This document shows, piece by piece, positions 35,245 to 45,873 of a stretch of 64,000 nucleotides of DNA. The stretch spans positions 124,001 through 188,000 of the forward strand of contig AJFK01000305.1 in the NCBI GenBank assembly GCA_000467715.1. Direction: 5' to 3'. The stretch's first letter is position 1. Each line of letters starts with the position of its first letter. The DNA comes from Hysterium pulicare CBS 123377 (taxonomy: Eukaryota; Ascomycota; Dothideomycetes; Hysteriales; Hysteriaceae). The notes beneath the pieces were generated by a model, which saw nothing but the letters and a program-made list of their open reading frames with translations, did no database searches and was not told the DNA's origin. Position numbers and translations under genes: made by a program.

Positions 35245-38200
35245 GTGCTCGGATGATGCTACAATCGTTAGGGGGTGCCCTTTTGATTTCAAATTGACCG
35301 CATCTTTTTTAGTGATATCTTTCCAAGCGGGAGTTGGACATATTCATTGGCGCGAGCCCTAGGTTTCTAGGCAAATCATGATATCCATAGGTCGCAGATT
35401 GCAACACTTTCCAGGCTGCAGACCTCATAATGAAGCTTGTATTAACTATGTACCTGATACATGGAAAGTACTCACTATCTTGATGTCTTAGAGAGTTACC
35501 CGTCAACGACTATTTTGGCGTTTGGAGTCTGCATATTCGTTCCAATATGAATCCTCAATATTTTCGTTCAAGTTCCACCTCACCGCCTTCCCACGCACCA
35601 TCTTCCCTCCGCACACAGCCAGAGCCATCCTTTCGGGGATCTGAATAGTTCCCTCTCACCGCTCATCGACTCCTGATCTCTCACGCACATGTCCACGGTC
35701 TATTCTTTCTCTCCACCCTCCGTTCTATATAAACCTCCCCAACGCTCGCTGATCCACTTTTCACATCTGCTACCACTGTCCGCACTGACGGAGCTTCACA
35801 GAATTCTATGGAATCAACTGATGGGTGCCTCTGGACCTCTATGGCTCGATGTTCTTCAAGCTATTACTGTGAGCCCGTCAATGGTGTGGGTGGGAGATTT
35901 CGAAAGGATGTGAGTCAACACTGCCATGGGGCGGTGTGAGCTTGGTTCGTTGATGGTTTCTATAGCAGAGCCATTGACGTGGATTGGTGTCGAAGCATCC
36001 TACTCAGGGTACACAGGGTACACATGGAGTTGTTTGGAAAAGAGTTTCTGGAGAAGAGGGGTTGGGAATATATTTGGACTTGACTGCGCATTATGGTGGG
36101 TTTATAGTCCTTGGAACTCGATGAAGATCATCAGTTTTGTTAAAAATGATGACGGTATTCACTTGAAACCCCGGCGCTTCGTTATCAGAGTCAGACTCTG
36201 AATGCCATCGGCTTGATCGAGAGTAACTCGACCAAAGAACCTCCTCATCTCTCCCCGGAAACCAGCCAGCGACATGAGCAAGCCTTTAGGTTCTCTTTTG
36301 GACTCTCTGCATTCGACTGTTCCAAAGTGGATTCTGATCCCAGAGTGCAAGAATGCAAGAGCAGTGTGGAGAGGAAGACTCAGGTAACGGAACGGGCAGC
36401 TTATATACACCTTTCCACCGCTGTCCAGGTACTCCTCTGGAGCTCACGTGCTCGTTATGACTAAGCCTCTCACTCTTCGCTGCATATCGAATGAAGCTCC
36501 ACACCTTGCTCATGGTCTGCTTTGGCTTGAGTTTCTCCACACTGGACACCACAGTCTCTACTATGGTTCGCTTAGGCTGTTTGAGGCTATTTCATACCCA
36601 ATATCCTTACTACTATCCTTAGAGACAAGGACACATGTTGGAGTGTTGGAAGCTCCAAAATCTGGCCTTACTCGAATTCATGGAGTGGTTTGCGGTTTCA
36701 AGTTCCAAAAACAAAACTGGTTTCGGATCGACGGCGAATGGACTTGTGGGAGTGGGAGTGGCCCGGAAGAGAAATAGTGCTCTACCTGATACAACAGAAG
36801 CATTGAGATGCCGACTATGTTCAGAATTCATGCGCAATGATGATGATAGCCGTCATCTTGAGCCCATCGTGGTCGCCTAACATGGATTCATTTCCTCGTC
36901 GGTCAACTTCCCGTCAACGATTCCACAAACAGTCCCGAATCTACAAATATCCAAGGGTAGCTTGTACGTTTTTGGAGACGTGAGCATCAAGTGCCCAACC
37001 AATCTCCACCACGTGGGGAAAATGGATTTTGCGTATTCGATCCGTAATACGAAAGCTAAAATAAACTGGAGCGCTCTTCAGACCTCGCCCATAAAGATCT
37101 GAATTTTATGTAGGTAATCTCTGCGCTCGTCAGACTTCGAAGATGACTAATTCTATACGTAACCCCTCATTCTCGCTACGTATATATATACCCTCTCCAT
37201 CTACAATCCTCTCCTTCCGTTTTCCACTGGGAACTAACAACGTCCTTTGGTCTATATTGAAACGTCTCTGATCCAAACAGTAGAGAACAGTAGCTATGTG
37301 TTGTTCTGGAGTTTGGTTGGGGCAACCCAGTCCCAACAACCTAAAGTAATATCGTACATGTTGGGGGTTTCGAGACCCCAACAGCATCCTGGTGGGCATG
37401 GAGTGGGACTGGCCTTGGAATCGGGAACTACATCACGCCAGCAGCTATCACCGACTCATGGCTGTTCAGCAATAATAGTGACGGTATTTCCGTTTCATGA
37501 GTCCTCGTGGGAAGGGAAGCTATGGACTTAGGGTGGGGGTAGTTGATCCAGCGGTATAAAGTTCTGATAAGGCTCAGCATTAATAAAAGATACCAATGAT
37601 GATACGCATTTAGTTCACTCAAAAATCACCTGCCAACAATTTAACTCGTCACCCGAGTTACCCAAATCACCCCATCGAAGGCTCGCAGTCCTTTTGGTCA
37701 CTCCAAGCCAACAGACCACCACCATGGCTCGAGTGGCTTTGGCATTCTGGATATTTGTCCAGCAGACAGCCGAGTAAGTTTATGGTGCAGATCCGTTGAA
37801 GGAGGGAGATGAGAGACTTATATGTGAACTCTCTTCCCCGGATTAACTCACGTATTCGAGGTGACTAATGGTTTTCCAAAAGTCGTCTATAAAGACATGC
37901 AACTCCTTCTCGTCGACTTCTCACGACTTCCACGAGCATGATTGTGGGAAACGGCTTTCCAAACTACGACCGACACCGTTATCATAATTGCCGCTTGGGG
38001 CTTTGGGGCGTCCTCCTTCAGAAGCCAAAAAGACTCATCGCGAAGGCGATATAGAGACTGGTGTGCTCAAGCCAGTGCACCAAACCACTATAATGTTCGT
38101 TTGGAATCTCGACTTCAAGTAGAATTCATACCAGAATTACTAAACCGAACAATAAATGGGTTGGAGCTCCAAACTCTTACAATATATCCTCACGATGTTC

Positions 38201-40681
38201 GAGTTGGGAAGAATGCGAACGATGGGTGCAGCGGTCGACTAGTATTCCGTGATATCTTTTAATACTGATGCTGGTCTCCTTCATCCATGCATCCCCAGGA
38301 ATCAGCCGTACAAATATTTCCATGGAGATCATGTATTTCGGGGATTCCATTGTCTACAAAGAAAATGGTGGGTGAAAGGGGACATGTAGTTTACTAATCT
38401 TGCCTCGTGGGAACTTGGGGATATCACCTCCAGAAGAAAACAACACCCTTCGGACATTATGTAGGCCCTTTGGACTCCAAAAGAGCATGAAGTAGGAGAG
38501 TATGGTCTTCTGGGGATGGACTTGTGAATGAGGTAAAATGCATCCACAATATCACCCTAACTCGAGCGCTATGTTGAATTGTAGAGAGGATGTGGCTAAT
38601 GGAGCGTGGACGCGGGTGCGGGCTTGATGTCATGTTCCTAATATAGTCGATGGGGTTCAGTAGTATCTCTTTTAGATTTAGTGAGGATGTCCTCCATTCT
38701 TTCCAAAGTATGAGAATCTTCACTATCCCTTCTGCCACGCAAAATGCAATCGTCACGGATATCCAACAGATCCCATCTTGCATCCATTCTTCCGTATATG
38801 GGCACTTAGCCGAGGACAGCTCCCAGAATCCATTGCTCGGTATTCCGAAACTTTTCGGTCCTCTCTTCTGGGTTGCTGGCTTGCGGAAAAAAAAACGCGT
38901 GTGTGGTGGAGAAAAAAAAAGTACTACTTCAAAACTAGTAGAAGCTAGTTTATATACCTCACCACCTCTTAGTCCTCGCCGCTCGGCAAACGGACCACGT
39001 GCACGGATGAGTAATCTGCTTCGTAACAGCTCTTTTCTTCCTATAAAAACCCCCAACTTCTCTCGCAAAGAAATCCACGGAGTTCTTGACACCATCGAAA
39101 ATCTCGCTTGCTCCCTCGTGATGGGCGTATGGGGAAATCTCCAGTTCTATCTCTTTCACATAGTGGGGTCCAAAGCGAAGATGGTGTCTGGAGAGGAGCG
39201 GAAATCTCCAACAACTAGATGAGCTCCCAGATGCGGTTTGGTCTTTGGGGGCATGCCAAAATCCGATGAGATTAGGGTATACGGAAGGGCGTAATGTCTT
39301 TATATAGTAATGCTCTTCAGTAACATTCGTAAATACTGACGAGGAACTTCTCTTTTCGCATTGCTTCTCATGACGCCCTTTGCTAATTAGCAGGTAGGTA
39401 GATATAAGTCGAGCAAGAGCTCAGTTCTCCAACCAGGCATGTTGGATACAATTGTGTTACGAGGCTTGGTGCCCACGGTTTCGTAGCCTTGTTTCCTTTG
39501 AACAGCAGCATGAGAGACCCAATCCAATCATCCCATAGAGGAGGTCGTGGCGGGAATCATGGTACCCGGAGGCTGGCTGTGGTGTAAATCTCGCAGGAAT
39601 ATGGCATGCCATATAGGCCCTGGGAACTTCCATTCCCATGGCCAGTTCACGTGTTCCGAATGACCAATGCCCTTGTACCCCACGTCTTTCTGAACCTAGA
39701 ATAAGAGTATATAAACACCGTTTTCTCTTCTTTTCTCTGCGCCACATCACAAAACAGCCAACATCGTCTTCCGAGACAAAGCTTCATAAAATCTTCTACA
39801 GTGAGAACATGTACACTGAGTGTTGCAGTTCGCTCTTGGCTTCTTCAACTATCGAGACTTCGAGACCACGATGTTGAGAGGCTCCAAAAAAAGTCATTGG
39901 GGCGTGGATTGGCTTCCCAAGATCTACACAAACTAGCATCATGGTTTTGCCAGAATCCACATCTTGGAAAACACATATGCTGTCTCCGGGATCTCTGGGA
40001 AGAATGAAGGAGGATCATGGTGGCTTGGCTTGGGCCCTGGTATCGTTATGAGAATTACGCTGATGACGATGGTGATCACTACAAGTGTTCATCTTTGTCC
40101 AAGGTTAGCGGTGGCGTCCGATAAGACATGTCACTTATCTTCATTGCTATGGTGATGATTAGGCCTTTGCACGATGATATTCGTCTATACTACCATCAGT
40201 TCACTTTGATCCCATCGGAAGATAGAGTAACTCCACAACCACTTCTCTCATCCATTCGCCAGTGCGTGAATACTCTTCTGATTCTCTCTTTGTAGTACAA
40301 TTCCGGGTACCTGACCGCAGGATCTTCTGCAAAGGAGCTGAGCTGCGGACATCGTCTTTTGCCTCGGTGAACCTTCTCGTCGGGGTTTCAGACCGTAGAT
40401 GGTGGATCTGAAACGATACACCACAAAAGGTCAAACCAGATGACTCGTCGTCAACTGCGAGGTCTTCCTCAACATAATGGCCCTAGATCCTTTACAGCAG
40501 TGTTGAGATCGCCGGAAGTTTAGTATGCGACTGAAGCCAAGAGATGATGAAGTCGAGCGGGTGAGCTAAGGCGGAATTAGGATCAATTGGCCCAGCCGAA
40601 TAATGAGGTGCACATTTCCCGAATAAGCCTTGAAATTAAACTCTGGAATAACGATCGTCGTGGGAAAATGGACGCCGATTC
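35245..40681. other. 5.4 kb gene-poor region with repeated promoter-like modules
   Basis: No convincing protein gene was found. Several positions show the same order of short elements: a CACGTG-like box, about 9 bases, TGACTAAT or a close variant, then a TATA box 20-50 bases on. Examples are CACGTGCTCGTTATGACTAA (36447), GATGACTAATTC (37142) with TATATATATA (37181), CACGTATTCGAGGTGACTAA (37849) with TATAAAG (37889), CACGTGCACGGATGAGTAAT (38997) with CTATAAAAACC (39041), and CACGTGTTCCGAATGACCAA (39650) with TATATAAACACC (39708). A TATATAAACC also occurs at 35737. ATGTTG-led short frames follow some of them. Reads as highly diverged tandem duplicates of a small transcription unit, by eye only. 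Confidence 0.4.
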
Positions 40682-41672
40682 TCATCCAGCGACTTCGTGG
40701 CGATAGACACCATCCTCTTTGAAATACCTGCCAGGAAATTGATTCTCGTCTCTCCGTCGAGACTCATCCGAATTAGCGGTTTCGGGTTTTGGATCTGGTT
40801 CAGGGAGTATCCCAAGTTCGTATCTCGGATTATGCTCTAGCTCCAATGGGCTGGTGGGTATGAACGCCTTCTTCTCTTCCAGACCCGGGGTCTCCAGCTC
40901 CGGGTGTTTGGGTATGTCAGTTCCTCCTGAGAATTTACCATCCTTGTGACCCCAATCTAGCTCCAAGGGTCCTGAAATATAAGGCCTCTTCGCCTGCTTC
41001 CTGCTCCTTCGTCTCTTCAATATGACAAAGATAGCCAGAAGGATTGCTGCTAATCCACCGACGCCAACGCCCACTCCTACGCCGATAGCCATGCCGTTAG
41101 AGGTTGTGTGGGAGTCAGGTGTAGATGTATTCGTAGGCGATGACGTAGCGCTAGTAGATATCGTCGCTGAGGAATATGGAATGGTGGTCAAGACATTCGC
41201 GACGCCCAGCGTGAAGATGTTAGTTGAGTTGGTGCAACAGTCGTAACTTCGACCGCAGCAATATCGGTTCGCCCCGCCGGGGCAGCTCTGAATACCCTCT
41301 CCGGAATCAAGATTATCTTCCGCTGGAGGCTCGAATTAGTCATTTGCTGCTTGGAAGTCGGGAGGAGAACTACCACTTACACCCTAAGCAAAGTTGCGGA
41401 CAAGAGTCTGATTGCCATGTTGGTTCGGTGCAGCTGCTTCGATAATATTTATATTGATAGGTTTGACGATCGTCGGGTCCAGGGGAACAGAGTCCATTGC
41501 TCAAGCAAATGAAGCCGGGTCCGCAACATGTTGACACGTTTGAAGAAGGGTAACAAGGCCCCCCTCGGCTTTCAAGCCCCGATGGATAGTAGCATGTTGA
41601 GTTCGAAGCCGATACAGAACCAGAGACAATGATGAACGCTAATAAAATGTCGGATATAAGATTTCCCCACAT
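40682..41672 (-). CDS. Cysteine-rich single-pass cell-surface protein
   Basis: Two exons with an intron near 41320-41381. The protein has a signal peptide (MWGNLISDILLAFIIVSGSV; an upstream in-frame ATG at 41702 would add ten residues) and a Cys-rich outer region with CYYPSG, CCGPGFICLSNGLC, CPQLC and, after the intron, CPGGANRYCCG plus DCC. A Ser/Thr-rich stem with likely O-glycosylation follows, then one membrane helix (GVGVGVGGLAAILLAIFVIL) stopped by KRRRSRKQAKR, and a cytosolic tail of about 110 residues rich in Pro and charged residues. This layout, Cys-rich head, Ser/Thr stem and single helix, is common in filamentous ascomycetes and resembles wall-stress sensors of the WSC/Mid2 type, but the cysteine pattern is not a classical WSC domain. 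Function is unknown. Confidence 0.72.
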
Positions 41673-41702
41673 CGAATGACAGGTCAATTTTGCAAAAAAC
41701 AT

Positions 41703-42660
41703 GTCGCAGGAAAGCTCAGAGAGATCGAGACTTCATCGATAATGTATGAGAGAGCTGGCAAGGGCAGAAGAGATTCTGAGAGAAGTTTGTCGATCCTTAC
41801 CTACGTGGATACACCAGGGTATTCATCTGAAATGACAAATTCACACACACGTAAAGGGCTGCGGGACTCCGCAGGCAAGTGTGTACCTTTTTCGGCTGAA
41901 ACTGATGAGGGTTGGTCTACCGCTGAAGAGAGAGAAGCAAGCAAGCAGCTGCACCGTCCGACTGGGTTCTCTAACCTGAAGTTTCAGCGTTCATGGTTCG
42001 ATGCTGGGATCACCGTCACCCGAAGGCTAGACTTTTGAGTCTTTATCGCCCCATTCGCCGCCAATTTAGTGGTCTCGGCCCTTTTACTCCCATAAGAGAA
42101 AATGCATGGTGCCCAAAAATGTGCTGACGTTATACGGCCGTTCAACCTTGCGCACCCATTAACACTTCGCCAGCGAGCAAGGAGCAGAGATGCGCTGTCG
42201 CACGAAAAGGAAAATCGAGCAATAGCCCTTGTACGATCGACACATTATACGTCTACCGTGTTGTATGGACGTTTACCCGATCTCAGCTCTCAAGGTGATT
42301 TCCCCCAATACCTTTGGAAAGCCGTCAAAAACATGATCGTGATAGGTTAGGGACTATTCAGGGCAAAAGCACATACAGCATAGTAGAAAATGAAAGATGT
42401 CGGTGATGAAACGGAAGAGCGACGAGGAGAGACGAAAAAACAAAAATGCAAAGATGCTGCGGTCGGGGTCAGTAGGGATAGTTCGCTGACGGAGTCCATT
42501 TAGGGTTAATGGGCTGAACTTAGCGCGGATGAGTAAGAACGCGTCAAGCCACACACTTTTATTCCAGCCTCACCTGAACCCAGTCTCTTCATCCAATAAC
42601 AAACTTCATTCTAGGGAGGCTTCAGTAGCCAGCCGGCTGTACTAATGAGTCATGGAGTCT
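41703..42660. other. Divergent intergenic region upstream of the feruloyl esterase
   Basis: The Cys-rich membrane gene (minus) and the esterase (plus) face away from each other, so this is shared upstream DNA of about 1 kb. The open frames here have no signal, domain or splice support. Confidence 0.4.
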
Positions 42661-42703
42661 AGGATATGTCACCCGAGGTCCCCAGGATATGTCACACAAG
42701 GTC
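42661..42703. promoter_or_regulatory. Tandem 20-base direct repeat upstream of the feruloyl esterase
   Basis: AGGATATGTCACCCGAGGTC (42661-42680) is followed after three bases by AGGATATGTCACACAAGGTC (42684-42703), with 18 of 20 bases identical. It lies about 130-170 bases before the esterase start. A pair of binding sites for a regulator is a reasonable guess; which regulator is unknown. Confidence 0.45.
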
Positions 42704-42830
42704 AGTGCCAACCTTGGGGCGCCGTGGTTAAATCCTAATTTAGAAATGGGCACAAATGTATATCTACTTAGCTTCAATCCACCTCTCATATTCACCCGGT
42801 TGTACTTTGTAGCACCTTTGATATCAAAAG

Positions 42831-43796
42831 ATGTTGTCTTCTTTCGCTCTTTTTTCCTTAGCGCTCTCACTCACCACAAACGCGTCTCCAACCCCCACAG
42901 TCAACCAAAGCAATGGATGTGGAAAAGCACTACCTTCCTTAGTAACGCCAGGCATCTCCAAGAACCTTACCATCAGCAGCGGAAATCTAACACGTGGCTA
43001 TCGGATCCACGTCCCAGAAGGCTACCAAACTAACATCCCAGTTGCTCTAATCCTCTCCTTCCACGGCCGAGGCAAAGACGCAAAAGAGCAAGAAGGACTA
43101 TCGCAATTCTCGAACTCATCATACAATACCGAAGCCATTGCCGTTTACCCAGAAGGTTATCCAAGTGACAAAGGAACTCAGCAATGGTTCGGCGACCCAG
43201 ACGCTCCAACTTCAATCAACGATGTCGCATTCACGTCTGACCTAATCAATCATCTCCTGGGCCGCTACTGTCTAGACCCTGCACGCGTCTATGCCGCCGG
43301 TAAATCCAACGGCGGCGGTCTAGTAGGTCTGCTCGCATGCGATCCAACCACAACATCCCAAATCGCAGCATTCGCCCCTGTATCCGGAGCTTTCTACCTC
43401 AACACGACAGAACTCCCACCTTGCAACCCGACAACCACCCGCGCCAAAATCCCCATCATGGAATTCCACGGCCTTAAAGACGACACGATTCCATACGAAG
43501 GCGGGCCCAACGACCGCGGGAATCGCAACACGACTAGTATCCCGGACTGGGTTAACGGGTGGGCTGCGCGAGATGGATATGACCCCAACGCGAATGTTAC
43601 GAGTACGCTTTGTGGGACTGGGAAGAAGGAGGTGAGGAGATATAGCTGGAATGAGACGGTCGTGCATTATACGTACGCGAATCTGTATCATGATTGGCCG
43701 AGTACATTTGCGAACGATGATACGAGTTTGACGACTTGTGAGGATGCGGAGGCGACGAGGGTGATTATGGATTGGTTTGCGAAGTGGAGTTTGTAG
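42831..43796 (+). CDS. Secreted feruloyl esterase (CE1 / LpqC-like)
   Basis: Esterase that releases ferulic acid from plant cell-wall arabinoxylan, acting outside the cell. Single exon, 321 residues, close to the usual ~300 for this family. Residues 1-19 form a signal peptide (MLSSFALFSLALSLTTNAS). The alpha/beta-hydrolase landmarks are in order: the oxyanion strand VALILSFHGRGKDAKEQ, nucleophile Ser in AAGKSNGGGLVG, acidic residue in MEFHGLKDDTIPYEG, and catalytic His in NLYHDWPSTF. Even cysteines and several Asn-x-Ser/Thr sites fit a secreted glycoprotein. It is close to fungal feruloyl esterases of types C/D, with poly(3-hydroxybutyrate) depolymerase-like relatives as the alternative. It lies tail to tail with the LovD-like gene, 120 bases apart. 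Confidence 0.85.
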   Translation: MLSSFALFSLALSLTTNASPTPTVNQSNGCGKALPSLVTPGISKNLTISSGNLTRGYRIHVPEGYQTNIPVALILSFHGRGKDAKEQEGLSQFSNSSYNTEAIAVYPEGYPSDKGTQQWFGDPDAPTSINDVAFTSDLINHLLGRYCLDPARVYAAGKSNGGGLVGLLACDPTTTSQIAAFAPVSGAFYLNTTELPPCNPTTTRAKIPIMEFHGLKDDTIPYEGGPNDRGNRNTTSIPDWVNGWAARDGYDPNANVTSTLCGTGKKEVRRYSWNETVVHYTYANLYHDWPSTFANDDTSLTTCEDAEATRVIMDWFAKWSL

Positions 43797-43916
43797 TATT
43801 TGAATTGTATTTATTTTCGTGCAATCTTTTCCCATTTTGTATTACCCGATAGTGCAGCTTTCCAAGTGAAGAGCCCCAGCTCCAGATATCCATATCGCTG
43901 ACCATAAGCTTCTATT

Positions 43917-45307
43917 CTAAAGCCTGGAAGAAGAGCCATTCTTGTACCGCTCATACATCGCCGTCTCAAATATGTAGTTGAGCTCCGCACACTTTGCGTC
44001 ACCGGGAGGAACAAGCTGCCCAGCATAAAGACCGCAGAGACCGGCCTCTCGATCAACAAACTGCGCAACCAGATTAGTACTTCTTAATAGAACCAGTGAA
44101 CATGACCAACTTACCCAAGTCAAATTCGGCAACCCACCCCAAGTCATCGTCCCCTTCTTTCTCCCACCCTCCACATCCTCCAACGTCAACAACCCACCCA
44201 ATCCCCAATCTTTCTCCAATTTCGTTACCGTCCCACCCGCAGCATCGTTGATTGCGTTTATAGCACTGTTGCCGTCCATGTTCTGCATCATCGTCATCAA
44301 CGCAGCCTTCGAACCCGCGCCTAACTGCGGCTTGAAGAACTCCTCCACACTCTCCTTCTTTAACAGCCTCTCATCCCGATCCATCGTCAAAACCGCCTTC
44401 AAAACCTTCATAAACTCCTCCGAACTAGAAAACACCCCCGCTCCACCAAGACAATCCTCCATATACTTCCCCTCCCCATCCAGATACAACATCTTAGCAT
44501 TACTCCTCTTGACCTTCCCCGGCGCCTCCGAATCTCGCTTACTCATATCCGCCATTCTCTTCTCTAGTTCTGGATGGCGACCTAGGTAGAAAGTCATATC
44601 CTTGATTCCCAACGGACCCCAAAGGTTCTCCTTCATGTACTCTTCTAATGCCATACCGTCGTTCACTCGCTCTAGCATCTTCCCTGCCCAATCGATGCTG
44701 GGTCCATAGATCCAGCTGGTCCCAGGCTCGAAGACTAAGGGCGCGAGATATCGCTCTACGACTCGCCCTGCCTTGGATGGTGAACGCTTCTGCCATTTCA
44801 TCCATGCCACGAGTTTGGGATTGCTTTCATCGTACGACAACCCCGAAGAATGCGTCAGCAATAACCGTAAAGTAATTGGCGTTCGATGCGGGACTAAGAC
44901 CGGTTCGCCGGTATCGGCTTTTATTGATTCGATGACGGGGAGGTCCTTGAGTTCGGGGAGAATGGAATAGACGGGAACATCGAGGGATAGAAGACCTCGT
45001 TCTACGCATTGCATACAGCAAATCGAAGTCATGAGTTTTGTGCATGACGCTATCCACATCATAGTAGAGAGGGTGAGGGGGCTTTGGTCGGCGCCGGGGC
45101 GGACGGAGCGTTTGCCGAATGCATTGGCGTAGGTGAACGTGCCTGGTAGAGGTTAGTTTTGATTTATCTCGGTATGTGTTGGCAAGTGAGATATGATGGG
45201 AACTTTGTAAGGTGTACTGTACCATCGCGATTGACGGCTTGGATGACGGCTCCAGCAATTTCTTCATTGGCGCAAGCTTCTTCGAAGATCTCTTCAAGTG
45301 TCGGCAT
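43917..45307 (-). CDS. LovD-like serine beta-lactamase-fold esterase/transesterase
   Basis: Member of the class C beta-lactamase/LovD superfamily: an acyl-serine enzyme that hydrolyses or transfers acyl groups. The first exon starts at ATG 45307 (MPTLEEIFEEACANEEIAG); an intron (about 45140-45221) splits a Gly codon and joins RDG to TFTYANAFGKRS. The catalytic Ser-x-x-Lys is in WIASCTKLMTS, the Tyr in SWIYGPSIDWAGKMLE, and the C-terminal motif WGGLPNLTW precedes a second intron near 44054-44116 that leads to FVDREAGLCGLYAGQ. About 410 residues in all, the usual length. LovD itself acylates a polyketide in lovastatin synthesis. No polyketide synthase is in this window, so substrate and pathway are open. 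Confidence 0.82.
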
Positions 45308-45873
45308 CGTGTTTTCGTGTTGTTGAAGAGGAGTCAGGCAATGTTTGGCTACTGTAATATAGATTGTGGAAGTGAAATGGATGCCTGTTGTGCCTCGGCA
45401 GTTAGCGGAGATACTACGGAAACCGTGCTATGCCCAATGCGGCAACTGTTAGAGGTTGTGTTCAGCGACTCGTTCTGCCACTGGAACCCAATCCAACAAT
45501 AATCTTATTATTCGCCGTACGATATGGAATTAGGTGCGCTTCTTTGTAAGGGCGAGATCACTAACATCGACCATATCCCACATCAACCGGGAAACGTAGC
45601 ATCAACTTGGCACGTGAATGCTCTCTCCATCTAAGACCTCGGGAAGTTAGTGCAATATTATCATTAAAGCACATATTTCCCCCCCCTTTTTCCCAAGCTT
45701 TCCATGCACTTCTTGCTCAGGTTTTGCTTTTCATAGCGTGGCCAATTGATGAATAAATATAAAACTGATGAACCCCAAGTTCCACGAAAGACCCGCCAAG
45801 ATTCCTCCTCAAAACACCCTGAAAGCAGAGGGGCCAAAGCTTTACTTTTTGACCCTCGAATCCGACAAGCATT
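45308..45873. other. Intergenic region, no gene recognised
   Basis: About 570 bases between the LovD-like gene start and the stop of the orphan gene at 45874. It holds the LovD-like promoter. Open frames here have no supporting features. Confidence 0.4.

Noticed and set aside
38457-39095. 212-codon minus-strand frame in the gene-poor region
   Set aside because: Overlaps a 190-codon plus-strand frame; neither has conserved features, and homopolymer runs explain part of the openness.
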